Assembly (NCBI RefSeq): GCF_004379335.1
Contig: NZ_CP038013.1
Coordinates: forward strand, 930,001-994,000
Reading direction: 5' to 3'
Source: Spiroplasma gladiatoris
GTDB taxonomy: Bacteria; Bacillota_I; Bacilli_A; Mycoplasmatales; Mycoplasmataceae
DNA: 64,000 nt
The first letter of the stretch is position 1. Each line of letters opens with the position of its first letter. Positions 22,095 to 32,733 of this stretch are shown here, one piece after another. The position numbers were made by a program, and so were the translations under genes. Below the pieces are notes generated by a model. It did no database searches and was not told the origin of the DNA. It saw nothing but the letters and a program-made list of their open reading frames with translations.

Positions 22095-22853
22095 TTACTC
22101 TGCTTCAATAATCAAAATGGAAAGATTGTCTGTTGATACATTATCTTTTGCATCTTCAATAATCTCTAACCCTTTTTCTTTTAATTTCATTTTCTTATTT
22201 GCTAAAACAGCTGCTACTAAATCTTCATCAATATAATCATGAATACCATCAGTTGTTAAAATATATGTTCCTTCTGGTATTTCGATAAAATAAGTATCAA
22301 TTTTTAAAGTCTTTTGAGGACCTAAAGCACTTGTTAAAACTTTTCAAAAAGTCACATCGTTTGCTCTTTCATAAAGTCCTGACATTTGTATGTCTCTTCT
22401 TTCTGCTTCTGGAGTTGAGTTTCATAGATTTTGATCTAATGTTATTTGAAATAACTTATCATCAACAAGTTTGTATGTTCTAGAATCTCCAATGTTAACA
22501 ACAAAACCCCCAAGTTCTGTAAATAATATTGCAGTTAAAGTTGTGCCCATATCTTTTGTTGTGAAATTATCATTTGAATATTCCACCATTTCATTAACAA
22601 TTTCACCAATACAGTTTCTCAATCATCTGTTCACAGTTTTTTGATTTTCACCTTTAAAACTATGGTTATTAAATAACTCCATAAACTTTTCAACTGCCAT
22701 TTTTGATGCTATTTCTCCGTGAGCATGACCACCCATACCATCACAAACAATGCCAAATGCATCTCCATCTTTATTAATAGCAAAATCTAAGTAATCTTGA
22801 TTTGATTTTCTATAATTACCAACATCAGTTAGCTTGGCATGTTTAAATTTCAT
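22095..22853 (-). CDS. prpC: PP2C-type protein phosphatase
   Basis: Mn/Mg-dependent Ser/Thr phosphatase that reverses PrkC phosphorylation, 252 aa. Motifs in order: TDVGNYRKSNQD, VCDGMGGHAHGEIAS (metal-binding Asp and Gly), MGTTLTAILF, VVNIGDSRTYKL, ILTTDGIHDYI and VSTDNLSILII. The start overlaps the end of rlmN by 11 bp. UGA Trp codons are present. Paired kinase and phosphatase genes are the norm in Firmicutes. Confidence 0.96.
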
Positions 22854-23916
22854 TTTTGATTACTCCTTCTCGTTTTGCTCTTAACTGTCCGCAAGCAGCA
22901 TCAATGTCTGCTCCAAATTCTTTTCTAACTATTGCATTAATACCTTCTTTTTTTAATACCTTGAAGAATTCATCAACTTTTTTAGATTTTTTGTATGGAT
23001 TTTCTTCAACTTCATTGTAAGGAATTAGATTAACATAACCATTAATGCCTCTAATTAATTTAGCTAATTCTAAAGCATGTTCACGTCTATCATTAACATC
23101 ATCAATTAAAATATACTCAAAAGTTATTCTTCTGTTAGTCATTTGAATATAATATTTTACAGCTTCTATTAGTTTTTCAATTGGGAATGCTTTATTAATA
23201 GGCATCATTGAATTTCTAATTTCATTATTTGAAGCATGTAAAGAAATTGCTAAATTAATTTGAGTTTTCATATTAGCAAATTCTATTATTTTTGGTACAA
23301 CTCCACATGTTGATAAAGTTATATGTCTTGCTCCTATTTGAAAACCCTTAGGTTCATTAATGATATCTATAAATTTCATAACATTATTAAAATTATCAAA
23401 TGGTTCGCCAATTCCCATTACAACAATATGACTAACTCTTGCTCTAGGACTTTCTAAATCATCTTTATACTTTTCTTTTAATAAGCAATTCATTGTAAAA
23501 ATTTGTCTAACTATCTCATCTGTTTCTAAATTTCTTTCAGTTTTGATTAGGCCAGAAGCACAAAATTTACAAGCCATTTTACATCCAACTTGAGTTGTAA
23601 CACAAACTGACTGTCCATACTTTTGGGGCATCAAAACAGTTTCAATTGTTCTTTTGTCATCAAGCATAAACAAAATTTTAATTGTTCCATCTTTTGATTC
23701 TTTAATAACTAAACTTGATAAAGGTTTTGCTTCAAAGTTTTGTACTAAAAAATCTCTTAAAGATTTACTCAAATTAGTCATGTTATTAAAATCTGTTTCT
23801 AATTTAACATAAATTCAATCAAATATTTGTTGTGCTGAAAACTTATTAAAATTATTATTTATTAAAATTTCTTGTAAGTCTTTTATTGAATATTTAAAAA
23901 TACTATTTTTTTCCAT
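22843..23916 (-). CDS. rlmN: 23S rRNA/tRNA m2A methyltransferase RlmN
   Basis: Radical-SAM enzyme that methylates A2503 of 23S rRNA and A37 of some tRNAs, 357 aa. I took ATG 23914-23916 (MEKNSIFKYSIKDLQEIL) as the start, with GGAG upstream. The Fe-S motif is CKMACKFC (CX3CX2C). Other hallmarks are GIGEPFDNFNNV, HITLSTCGVVP, ISLHASNNEIRNSMMPIN, and the C-terminal cysteine in DAACGQLRA. First gene of the rlmN-prpC-prkC-rsgA-rpe-thiN operon. Confidence 0.97.
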
Positions 23917-23979
23917 ATATATAACTCCAATAGAGATTTTAACATATTTATTGTTTTAATTTATTATGGATATTTGCAA

Positions 23980-26517
23980 TTATTTTTTTATTCTTTTTTT
24001 TATGATTAAACAAATCGCTACTAAAAGTATAATCACTCCAGGAACAACAATAGAAGGAATTAATATTTTTTTAATATCTGTTTTTTCTTCCTTAGTTTTT
24101 TTATTTGTCTCATCATTAGATTCTTTAGGTTCATCTTTGTTGCTTTCTGTTTCATTTGGATTATCTTGGTCTTGATTTTTATAAACAAACTTTATAGGTT
24201 CATTTCTACCTGTTCTTGTGAAAAGATTTAAACGTGTTAAAATATTTTTATTTAGGTTAACAATAAGTTTGTTATTTTCTTTTTTATATGTTGTTTTAAT
24301 TTGAGAAAGATCTACATAGTATTTGTTTAAGTCAATTGTATAAGTTTTTAAATCATCAGCTTCAATTTCTTGGACTGGTGAGTTTTTAAATTTATCAAAT
24401 GTGTAGAAATCATAATATCATTTTTTACTTTGATAGTTAATAGTGGCTTTTACTTTTTTTTCTACTTCTGAACGATAATAAATTTTTCCTTTACTATAAA
24501 CTAAATCACTATCATCTACATTAACAATAACTTTACTTAAATCAATTTTATCAACATTATAAAAACCAACATCTAATGATTCGCTTGAATTACTAATAAA
24601 AAAATTATTTATAAAAAACTCTTCAATATCTTGTGCTAAACAATTTATAGTTACTTCAATTTGAATTTTCAAGTTATCAGATATAAATTTAAATTTAAAA
24701 GAACCTGATTCTTTTGCGTAGACACTAAAGTTTTTTCCTTCAACTTTAACTTCAATTTCTTTATTTAAATTTATTACAGTTACTTTGTCTTCTGAGTGAA
24801 GTTTGTCAAATACATATTCATTTAAAGAACCTTTATAAACATCATATTCTTTTTTATTTAATTCAAATCCATAGTCTGAATTTGACATATCAACTTCTAA
24901 TGTTGTTGGCAATAATGAGTTACTTGCATAAAAAGTAACTTTTTCTAACTTATCACTTTTTGCTTTAATTAAATATTTATTTTTGTCATATTTAATAACT
25001 TCTACTCCAGATGTGTTTTTAAAATAAATATTTTTTAATTCATTTGCATTTTCTATATAAATAACTTTTTCATCTCCATGTGATAATTGAATAAAATTAT
25101 CACTTAAAATAATATTTTTGAATTCAATTTCATTATCAGAGACTGGACTTTCTTTTAAAGTTTTTAATACTGTTGAGTTTTTTGAAACGTGGAATCTTGT
25201 GTATTTAACTTCATCAAAGCTATTTATTTTTGTATTTTTACCATTAGATGTACAATAAGAGTTATAACTAACACTTAAATCATATAGTTTTTCATTATCT
25301 TTATTTTTTATAATGAACGGGAGTGTAGATACTCCAATACCTTCTTTATTAATAATTGATTTTAGTTTTATTTCCTCAGGACTGTTTTTAATTAATTTAC
25401 TTTTAAACGTAGTAAAGTCAAAATTATAACCATTTTCTAACAAATGCTTTAAGCTAGTCATTGAACGCTCATAATCACTAAAAAAAGAAAATAAGCGCAT
25501 AGCATTGTATCCATTAATCTGATCAACAATAGTTATTTTAACCATCCGATTGTCACTTTTTCTTCTTAAAAATAAATTAACTCGTTGAAACTCTTTAAAA
25601 TTAGCACCTGTGTCTATGTAAGAATAGTCGACAAAATTATAATTATAGTATTTATAATATTTGCCAAGTTTTCCACCCTTGTGTTCTCAGTTTAAATATA
25701 CTTTTTGATTAGAAAATCACCCTTCTTCTAAATTTCATAAATCATATTCATTAATATCTGCTTTTATATCTTTATCGCTTGTTATAAACCTTAGTTTTAA
25801 AGTTTCTAAAAATAGAGAGCTTAATAATGGATCTAGAAATTTAGTTCCATTATTAACCGCACTTATTTCTCTTTCGTATTTATAAGTTCCCGAAATAGTT
25901 AGTCCTTTTTTTTCTTTTGATTCTCTAGTGACAGTTAAGTTTATTGAGTATTGAGTATATTGAAAAACATAATCGTTAAATAAAGAAGCTTCATATAAAA
26001 CATTTTTATATACTTGTTGTTTTTTTAAATCAACATCAAATGTGTAATCCTTATTTGCTAATGCTATATCTTCTATATCTATAACTCCATTGCTATCTGC
26101 ATATTTTGTTATAGATATAAATTCTGAACTTAATTCCGAGAACTCAAAATAAGGTTCTAAACTATTAACACCTAAATCACTTAAAGAAATAAAGACATTA
26201 AAATCTCGTTTGGCGTAATAAGTATTACCATCAAAGTTAATCTCGTTATCTTCTTTAAGTCTACTATTGTTATATATACTTGTTACAAGTTGTTTTGGTT
26301 TTACAATAATTTCTTTTTCATAAGTACCATTTTGTAATTTTGTTTCCTTATTTTTATAAGTATGATCATATTTATAACGTTTATCGTTACTTACTATTGA
26401 ATTAATATTATTAGTAGTTGATAAGTTTTTATCTTTTTTATTTGATGTAAACCCAAAAGCGAGTGATGCACCAAAAAACATTACTAAAGTAATTACTAAT
26501 CTTTTAAGTTTTTTCAT
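23980..26517 (-). CDS. Large surface-anchored protein of unknown function
   Basis: 845-aa protein with a strong AGGGAGGA site before its ATG. It has an N-terminal Sec-type signal (KRLVITLVMFFGASLAFGF, residues 5-23) without a lipobox cysteine, a long Asn/Lys/Ser/Tyr-rich extracellular region, an acidic linker (ETESNKDEPKESNDETNKKT), one C-terminal helix (SIVVPGVIILLVAICLII) and the basic anchor KKRIKK. This is the layout of a cell-surface protein held by its C-terminus. Segments such as EVDMSNSDYGFELNKKEYDV hint at Ig-like beta domains, but I recognise no family. It sits between rsmB and rlmN, which are adjacent in Bacillus, and has its own transcription unit, bounded upstream by the rsmB terminator. 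Confidence 0.82.
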
Positions 26518-26573
26518 ATTTCCTCCCTTAAATAAAATCGAAGAAAAAATTATAAATATGTCGTTAAATTATA

Positions 26574-26604
26574 AAAAAATGAAAAGAATAACTTTTCATT
26601 TTTT
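26574..26604 (-). terminator. Terminator of the gmk-rsmB unit
   Basis: AATGAAAAG-AATAA-CTTTTCATT hairpin with A runs before and T runs after on the minus strand, six bases beyond the rsmB stop codon. Confidence 0.88.
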
Positions 26605-26610
26605 ACATAT

Positions 26611-27858
26611 CTATTTTTTTAACTTTGCTATATAAAACCCGTTGTTGTTTCCTTCGAATCCAAAAAATTGTTGTTGATATTCTAAATTTATATCAGGATA
26701 ACTGCGAAGTAATTTTTCAATTTGATTTTGATTTTCTTTTTTATTAATTGTACAAGTTGAATAAACTAGAATACCTTTTTTATCTAAACTTTCAACCGCT
26801 TTTTTTAGTAAGTCGTATTGTAAGTCGTAAAGTTCTTGCATTTCTTGGTCACTATATTTTTTTAATTTTATTTCAGGTTTTCTTTTAAAAACTCCAAATC
26901 CCGAACAAGGTGCATCAAGCAAAATTCTATTATAAGTCTTATTAATATTTAAGGCACTCGTGAAGTTTAAATTTACATTACTAATTTGCAGTCTTTTTAA
27001 ATTTTGATTAATGATTTTTTCTTTACTTTTATTTATTTCATAACCATCTACTAGATTATTTTTATTTATAAATGTTGCTATATAAGTTAATTTACCCCCA
27101 GGAGCACAACACATATCAAGGACTTTAGAGTTTTTTTTAACTTCTAATAATTCAACTGCAAGAATACTTGTCTCATCTTGAATAAAAATTAGTCCTTGTT
27201 CAAACTCTTTTGTTTTAATTATATTTTTATTTGTTAAATATCCATTATTTACAATATTCGATTTTTGCAAATCTCATTCTTGCATGTATTTTTTTTCAAA
27301 TTCTTTTTGAGTTATTAATTTTAAATTAACTCGAAATGAAAAATTACATTGTTCATTTGAAATATTGACAATTTTATTAGCAACTTCTGTAGAATAATCT
27401 TTTTGAATTTGTTTATACAATCAAAAAGGAAAACCCATTTCTAAAGGTGTGATGTTTTGTTTATTTTTAATATTTACTTCTCATAGTTTTGTATCTTGTA
27501 ATTTTTTGCTGACAACATTTACTAACCCTGATAAATTGGAGTTAATTTTTTTGGTTAACTCTACTGCTTCATTTGTTACAGAATAAATTGATGTTTTTAA
27601 AAATTTAATTTGATATAAATTCATTCATAAAAGAACTTGAATTTTATAGTCTGTTTTTAAAGGATTAATAATTTTATTAACTACATATTCTAAATATATT
27701 TTGTATTGAATTGTTCCGTATACTAATTTATAAATAAAAGCTATGTCAGAACTTGACATAGCTTTTGATTTTGAAAGTTCATTTAACATTTTATTTGCAT
27801 GTTTTTGCTCTTTAATTACTTTATATAAAATGTTAAGCGCTTGTTCTCTTGAATTCAT
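26611..27858 (-). CDS. rsmB: 16S rRNA m5C967 methyltransferase RsmB
   Basis: SAM-dependent cytosine-5 methyltransferase, 415 aa. An N-terminal NusB-like domain (MNSREQALNILYKVIKEQKHAN) precedes the catalytic domain, which has LDMCCAPGGKLTYIATF (SAM loop), LLDAPCSGFGVFKRKPEI (PC motif) and GILVYSTCTINKKENQNQI (TC motif with the nucleophilic cysteine). The ATG overlaps the stop of the gmk frame by one base (TAATG). Several Trp codons are UGA. Confidence 0.96.
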
Positions 27859-28742
27859 TATTGAAATGCATTTTGTTCAATACTAAAGAAATTTACATCA
27901 ATCATTAAATGTTCCATTATTGATTCAATAAAGTCGCGATTTTCCAAAATTAATAATTCTTCATTCGCTAAGACATGTGCATAGATTTTATTTGTTAAAA
28001 GATCTACTAAATAATTTTTAAAATCAAAACCTTCTGGGATTTTAATTGTATTAATTCTTTCCACATTTTCTCTTCAATTATCTACAAAGAACATATAGTT
28101 TTCTTTTACTACGTTATTAACTTCATTTCTTAAAAGATTAAATTTACTTTGATTTTTAGAAATTAATAATGTACCTTCTTTTGTTAAAACGTCTTTTACT
28201 TTTGCAACAGCATTATCAACATTATCAATTTCAATAACATATTGATATTTGTGTTTCAAAGGAATTTCTAACAATGCTTTGTCTAATCTTTTTTTAATAA
28301 TTTCTTCTTTTTCTGTACCTCTTCTTCTTAATCTTTGTTCTAAAGATTTTAAGCTTGGAGGCATCAAGAAAATAGAAACTAAGTTTTCTGGTTTTTCCTT
28401 TTTAAGAACTTGGGTTGCACCAATTACTTCAATTTCTAAAATTACATTTTCTCCATGATTAATTTTGTCATAAACAGTTTTTCTTGGTGTTCCGTAATAA
28501 TTGCCAATAAATTCTGCGTATTCAATTAATTCATCATGTTGAATCGCATCTTTAAAAGTTTCTTTGTCAACAAAAAAATAGTCAACTCCATCAATTTCGC
28601 CTGGTCGAGCTGGTCTTGTTGTCATTGAAACCGATTGAACCAAATTAAGACTTTTATCTTTTCTTAATTCCTTGTTAATTGTACCTTTCCCAACACCTGA
28701 AGGCCCAGAAAGAATAATAATTTTACCTTTTTTGTTTTCCAT
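27858..28742 (-). CDS. gmk: Guanylate kinase with a C-terminal extension
   Basis: Phosphorylates GMP to GDP. The kinase domain (residues 1-~205) has P-loop LSGPSGVGKGT, SMTTRPARPGEIDGVDYFFV (GMP site), GNYYGTP and the lid RLRRRGTEKEEI. With UGA as Trp the frame runs on past residue 222 for another 72 codons (WRENVERINTIKIPEGFDF) to a TAA at 27858, giving 294 aa against the usual ~205. The tail contains PEGFDFKNYLVDLLTNKIYAHV and resembles no domain I know. If the UGA were a stop, the tail could instead start at GTG 28064 as a 68-aa protein, but the code in this window argues for one polypeptide. rpoZ usually follows gmk in Bacillus; none is visible here. Confidence 0.88.
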
Positions 28743-28745
28743 AAA

Positions 28746-29312
28746 TTACCAACTTTCTTTTTCAAGTCTTAATACATATAGGTTTTTGGTTTTATATTTT
28801 TTAAATTTTAGTAAAGCAAAGTAGTCAAAAGAACTTTCATCTAATTGACTACCTACTTCAATAATTAATATACCATAATTATTCAATATGTTTGAGTGTT
28901 TTAGGTAGTTTAAGGTATTGTAATAATATTCTAATTGCTCATAAGGAGGATCTAAATAAATTAAATCAACTTTGATATTGTTAATATTTAAATACTTTAA
29001 ATAACTCAAATAATCATTATTTGATAGTTGATAAAAATTTTGTTCAATATTTTTTAAATTTGTTTTTATAACTTCTAGTGCTGGTTTATATAAATCGTTA
29101 ATGTATGCAAAACCAATCCCTCTGCTTAAACCTTCGACACTTAAAGCGCCACTTCCAGCAAATAAATCCAAACTTATTTTGTTTTCAAATATAAAATAAT
29201 TATTTAAAATATTAAACATATCCTCTTTAAATCTTGAAGTAGTTGGTCTTGTATTTTTCCCTTCAAGACTAATCAATACTCTTCCACGATACTTTCCACT
29301 AATAACTTTCAT
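28746..29312 (-). CDS. rsmD: 16S rRNA m2G966 methyltransferase RsmD
   Basis: SAM-dependent guanine-N2 methyltransferase, 188 aa. Starts MKVISGKYRGRVLISLEGKN with TRPTTSRFKEDMFNIL, the family N-terminal signature. The SAM loop is SLDLFAGSGALSVEGLSRG and the catalytic motif LIYLDPPYEQ. It ends three bases before gmk and is the first gene of the rsmD-gmk-rsmB unit; def is divergent on the other side. Confidence 0.95.
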   Translation of the reverse strand: MKVISGKYRGRVLISLEGKNTRPTTSRFKEDMFNILNNYFIFENKISLDLFAGSGALSVEGLSRGIGFAYINDLYKPALEVIKTNLKNIEQNFYQLSNNDYLSYLKYLNINNIKVDLIYLDPPYEQLEYYYNTLNYLKHSNILNNYGILIIEVGSQLDESSFDYFALLKFKKYKTKNLYVLRLEKESW

Positions 29313-29391
29313 TTTTCTACCTATTTTCTTATATATTTAATATATCAAAAAAACTATTAAATAAGTTATAATCTATAAATGAGGTGGCAAA

Positions 29392-30000
29392 ATGAAACTA
29401 GATTTAAAAAAGGATTTGTTACAAGATCAAATTCCAACAAATAAATGACTTTGTAAAGATACACAACCAGAAATCATTAGAGCAATGAGTTATGATGTTG
29501 AATTACCTTTAAATAAAGAAACTGAATTAGTAATGAAAAAGTTAATTGATTTTGTTAGATATTCTCAAGATCCAAATTTAAATGTTAAAGGCTCAGAAGA
29601 CCATTTAAGACCAGCTGTTGGGCTTGCAGCGCCACAAATTGGAAGTAACATTAATATGTTTTTTACTCGTTTTGAGTGAGATGAAGAAAATAATGACATT
29701 GAAGAGTTTGCAATGGTAAATCCAAAAATTATTGCAAAGAGTGAACAAATTGGTTATTTAAAAGGAGGCGAAGGTTGTTTGAGTGTTGATAGCGACCATC
29801 CAGGTAATGTGCCAAGAAGTTATAAAATAAAAATAAGTGGTTATGATTGACTGACAAATAAAAATTTAGAATTAACTTTAAGGGGTTATCAAGCAATTGT
29901 TTTTCAACATGAAATTGAACATAATCAAGGAAAACTTTATTATGATCGAATCAACAAAGAAGAACCACAAAAAATTGAAGAAAATTGAATAGAGTTATAA
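29392..30000 (+). CDS. def: Peptide deformylase
   Basis: Removes the formyl group from nascent proteins, 202 aa. Motif 1 is VGLAAPQIGS, motif 2 GGEGCLSVDS (metal-binding Cys) and motif 3 VFQHEIEHNQGKL (HEXXH). An N-terminal extension and the insert SEDHLRPAVG are typical of Gram-positive type 2 enzymes. GAGGTGG precedes ATG 29392. UGA Trp occurs in TNKWLCKD and elsewhere. In Bacillus def lies inside the rsmB cluster; here it is divergent from rsmD. Confidence 0.96.
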
Positions 30001-30013
30001 ACTCTTTTTTTTA
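29991..30013 (+). terminator. def terminator overlapping the stop codon
   Basis: AGAGTT-ATA-AACTCT followed by about ten T. The TAA stop of def is in the loop/stem, and the 3' ends of two convergent genes overlap here by six bases. Lacks a T run on the minus strand, so it works for def only. Confidence 0.7.
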
Positions 30014-30441
30014 TGTTTATTAATATATTGTTTATACTTATAGATTAAAATAGCCTTATCTTTAATAATAAAAGTAATTAAAAATGAGCCAAAAAGCGGT
30101 ATTAGCATAATTTTTTTTGATAAATTTTCTAGTTGTAAATCTGCTATTTTATCAAGTGTATCTAGACACATATAATTGATTAAATAATTATTTATAAATA
30201 AGTTTAGAGAGAAAATAAATATTGGCACACATAGAGTCAAAAATAAGACTCCAAGATGATTTTTTTTATAAGGAATTGAATTACTAAAATAAAAATATAA
30301 AAAGTAGATAACCACTAAAATAGTGGAGATTTTTAAAACGAAGTTGAATAATGATAAAACTATTAATACACTTGGTTTTGCATTATATAATTTTGTTGAA
30401 AAATTATTTTTATCATGTTTTTTGTATTTGCTTTTGTACAT
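29995..30441 (-). CDS. Small membrane protein of unknown function
   Basis: 148-aa protein with a basic N-terminal tail (MYKSKYKKHDKNN) and about four helices (residues 25-53, 63-85, 110-125 and neighbouring), ending in a Lys-rich tail (YKQYINKHKKKSL). Both ends are positively charged and thus probably cytosolic. Its stop overlaps the end of def convergently. I recognise no family; it may be specific to the lineage. Confidence 0.68.
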   Translation of the reverse strand: MYKSKYKKHDKNNFSTKLYNAKPSVLIVLSLFNFVLKISTILVVIYFLYFYFSNSIPYKKNHLGVLFLTLCVPIFIFSLNLFINNYLINYMCLDTLDKIADLQLENLSKKIMLIPLFGSFLITFIIKDKAILIYKYKQYINKHKKKSL

Positions 30442-30569
30442 ATCCTTTTTACCTTCTTTGTAATTATTATATATCTATATGTTTTATCAATAAAAAAATA
30501 ATTTTATCTTAAAATTTATGCAGTTATTTAAAGGTATATAATTATTTTACAAGGATGTGATAATAAATA

Positions 30570-32000
30570 ATGAAAAAGCTATTAAATATATCGGGATCTT
30601 TGAGCATAGCATCAGTAGTTTCAATAACTGCAATTAGCTGTGATTAATCAAAAAAGGAAAATGAAGATAGCAGAATTGATTAAATTCAACAAAACTTGAT
30701 GAGTTTGGTTTTTTTTCAACAAGTAATGAAATTGAGTATATTAAAAAAAATATTATAAAAGCATATAAAGATAAAATGGATTTAATTTTAGTAGAAAATA
30801 CTGATGTTGAATTTTTTGACTATGAAGCACCATCTTTAAAAAATGATGGTTCTATATCTATTAAATCCTTAGTTTCAAGCAAAAAGGTGAAAGGTGAAAG
30901 ATTGTTTTTTTTATCTAAATCTTATATAGGTAAAATTAATTTAGATGAAATGCCTAATAAAATACTATTTCATCATGAAAACACTTATGAATCAGCTGAA
31001 CAAAAAGCTACTTTGGAAATTAGAGAATATTTAAACAATATGAATTATAGTTTAAATGAGCTGTTTAAGTTTAGTGATTATGAAATGGCTCAAAAAATCA
31101 AGGTAGGACATATTAAAGCAGAATCGGTTGGCTATGGTAATACATTTGGTAAAGTAGATTTAGAAATTGTTTTTAATCACATAAAAGATGAATGAATAGA
31201 TTTATATGCTTTTGATAAAAAATTAATTGATGTAAATAATAACGATGAAAAACCAGTTGTTGAAGCCGCTTTAAAAACCATTAAAGGTGAAAAAAGCGAT
31301 TTAGTTTTACAAGAAAATATCGATTATACTTACAAATTTTATCAAGCAACAAAAGACAAATCAGGTACAGTTATAATAACTTCCCTGTCAAATTCTAAAA
31401 AAATTAAATCAAAAGCTGTATTTTCTAACACATTTTATGATAAAAGAATAAATTTAAGTTCATTAGAAAATAGAGATATTAAACCAGAACAAAACAATCT
31501 AGAATAAGTTGTAATTCATATAAATGCACTTATAAAAACATTAGATAATCGCGTAGTAGAAAATATAGATTATCAAATACATAAAGAAAGTTATCGTTCA
31601 CCAACTAGCAATGGTATAAAAACACAAAAAAGAGTTAAAGCTTTAAAAAAATAGTTTATATTTAACAGGCAATGTAAATTTAAATATTTGCTATAGTGGT
31701 ACACTTGCTTCATTTGAAGTTGATCAAAATAATAAATTAAACAACTACCTACTGATGTAAAAGTAAATTTCAACAACAGTTTGTTATAGAAATCAAAAAT
31801 GGAGATAACATTACAAACTTAGGTTAGTTTTTTAAAGATTCATCAAGCCATTTTTAGAACAGCCAATTGAAATCTCACAAAGTGAAGGTAATAGAAATAA
31901 ATTTATTCTTAAATACAAAGGTTTAAAACTAGGAGTATCTAATTTTGAATTGATTTATGGCAATATACGCTGCAAAACAAAAATAAACGTAGTTGAATAA
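30570..32000 (+). pseudogene. Decayed lipoprotein gene
   Basis: Starts with a perfect mollicute lipoprotein signal, MKKLLNISGSLSIASVVSIT then AISCD, but hits TAA one codon after the lipobox region. Coding continues in another frame from about 30671 (QNWLNSTKLDEFGFFSTSNE), which stays open to TAA 31505-31507. The same frame continues after that stop (VVIHINALIKTLDNRVVENIDY) until TAG near 31653. Further fragments in other frames end at 32000 (ISQSEGNRNKFILKYKGLKL). At least one frameshift, several nonsense codons and further shifts mark it as dead. Remnants show a repeated domain, with ENIDY occurring twice at matching places, like the tandem repeat domains of mollicute surface lipoproteins. 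The open stretch 30776-31507 might still be transcribed but has no signal peptide. Confidence 0.82.
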
Positions 32001-32013
32001 AGAAAGGAAATGT

Positions 32014-32733
32014 ATGAAAATAATAGAAATAAATAATTTAACTAAAAAGTTCAAACAAAAAGTTATTTTAGAAGATATTTCTTTACAAATCGAACAAGGA
32101 GAAGCTGTTGCGATATTAGGAAGAAATGGTGCTGGTAAAACAACACTAATTGAAATGATTGCTCAATCATCAAAACCTTCTAAAGGAAGTATAAAAATAA
32201 ATATTGAAGGTAATTTAAAACAAGAAATAGGAATACAATTTCAAGAAGGTAATTGACCAAGTGGTTTGTGCGCAAAAGATGTAATCGAATTTTACGTATC
32301 TGTTTTTCCAAATTTCTCTATTGAAAAGTTTAATGAATTAAATAAAATTTTTGAAGTTAAAGACTTTTATAAAACACCTTTAAATCGATTGAGTGGTGGT
32401 CAAAAACAAAGATTTAATGCATTACTTTCAATTATTAACGATCCTAAAATTATAATTCTTGATGAGCTAACAACAGGATTAGATATGGAATTACAATTTA
32501 AAATACTTAATTTCTTTAAAGAAGTAGTTAAAAATAATAAAACTTTACTAATAGTTTCTCATCATCCTGAAGAAATTGAAGCTTTATGTAAAAGAGTAAT
32601 TGTTATTGATAACAAAAAAGTTTTATTAGATAGTAGTGTTGAAGATATAAAAAATAAATATAAAACAGTTAGAGAACTAATGGAGTTATTTTACAAAGGA
32701 GGTCTAGATGAAAACAACCAAAACAAAAAATAG
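32014..32733 (+). CDS. ABC-2 exporter ATP-binding protein
   Basis: ATPase subunit, 239 aa. I chose ATG 32014 (MKIIEINNLTKKF) with AGAAAGGA upstream. Walker A is LGRNGAGKTTL near residue 36, the Q-loop IQFQEGNW contains a UGA Trp, the signature is RLSGGQKQRF, Walker B IIILDELTTGLD and the switch His lies in VSHHPEEIE. This is the DrrA/CcmA type that drives export of drugs, lipids or peptides. The permease start overlaps its 3' end by 26 bp, so the pair forms one transporter. Substrate cannot be told. Confidence 0.93.

Noticed and set aside
27858-28064. Separate 68-aa gene after gmk starting with GTG
   Set aside because: It is in the same frame as gmk and joined through a UGA Trp codon; a single longer Gmk is simpler.
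31591-31776. Minus-strand frame in the decayed lipoprotein gene
   Set aside because: It mirrors pseudogene sequence and has no start signals.
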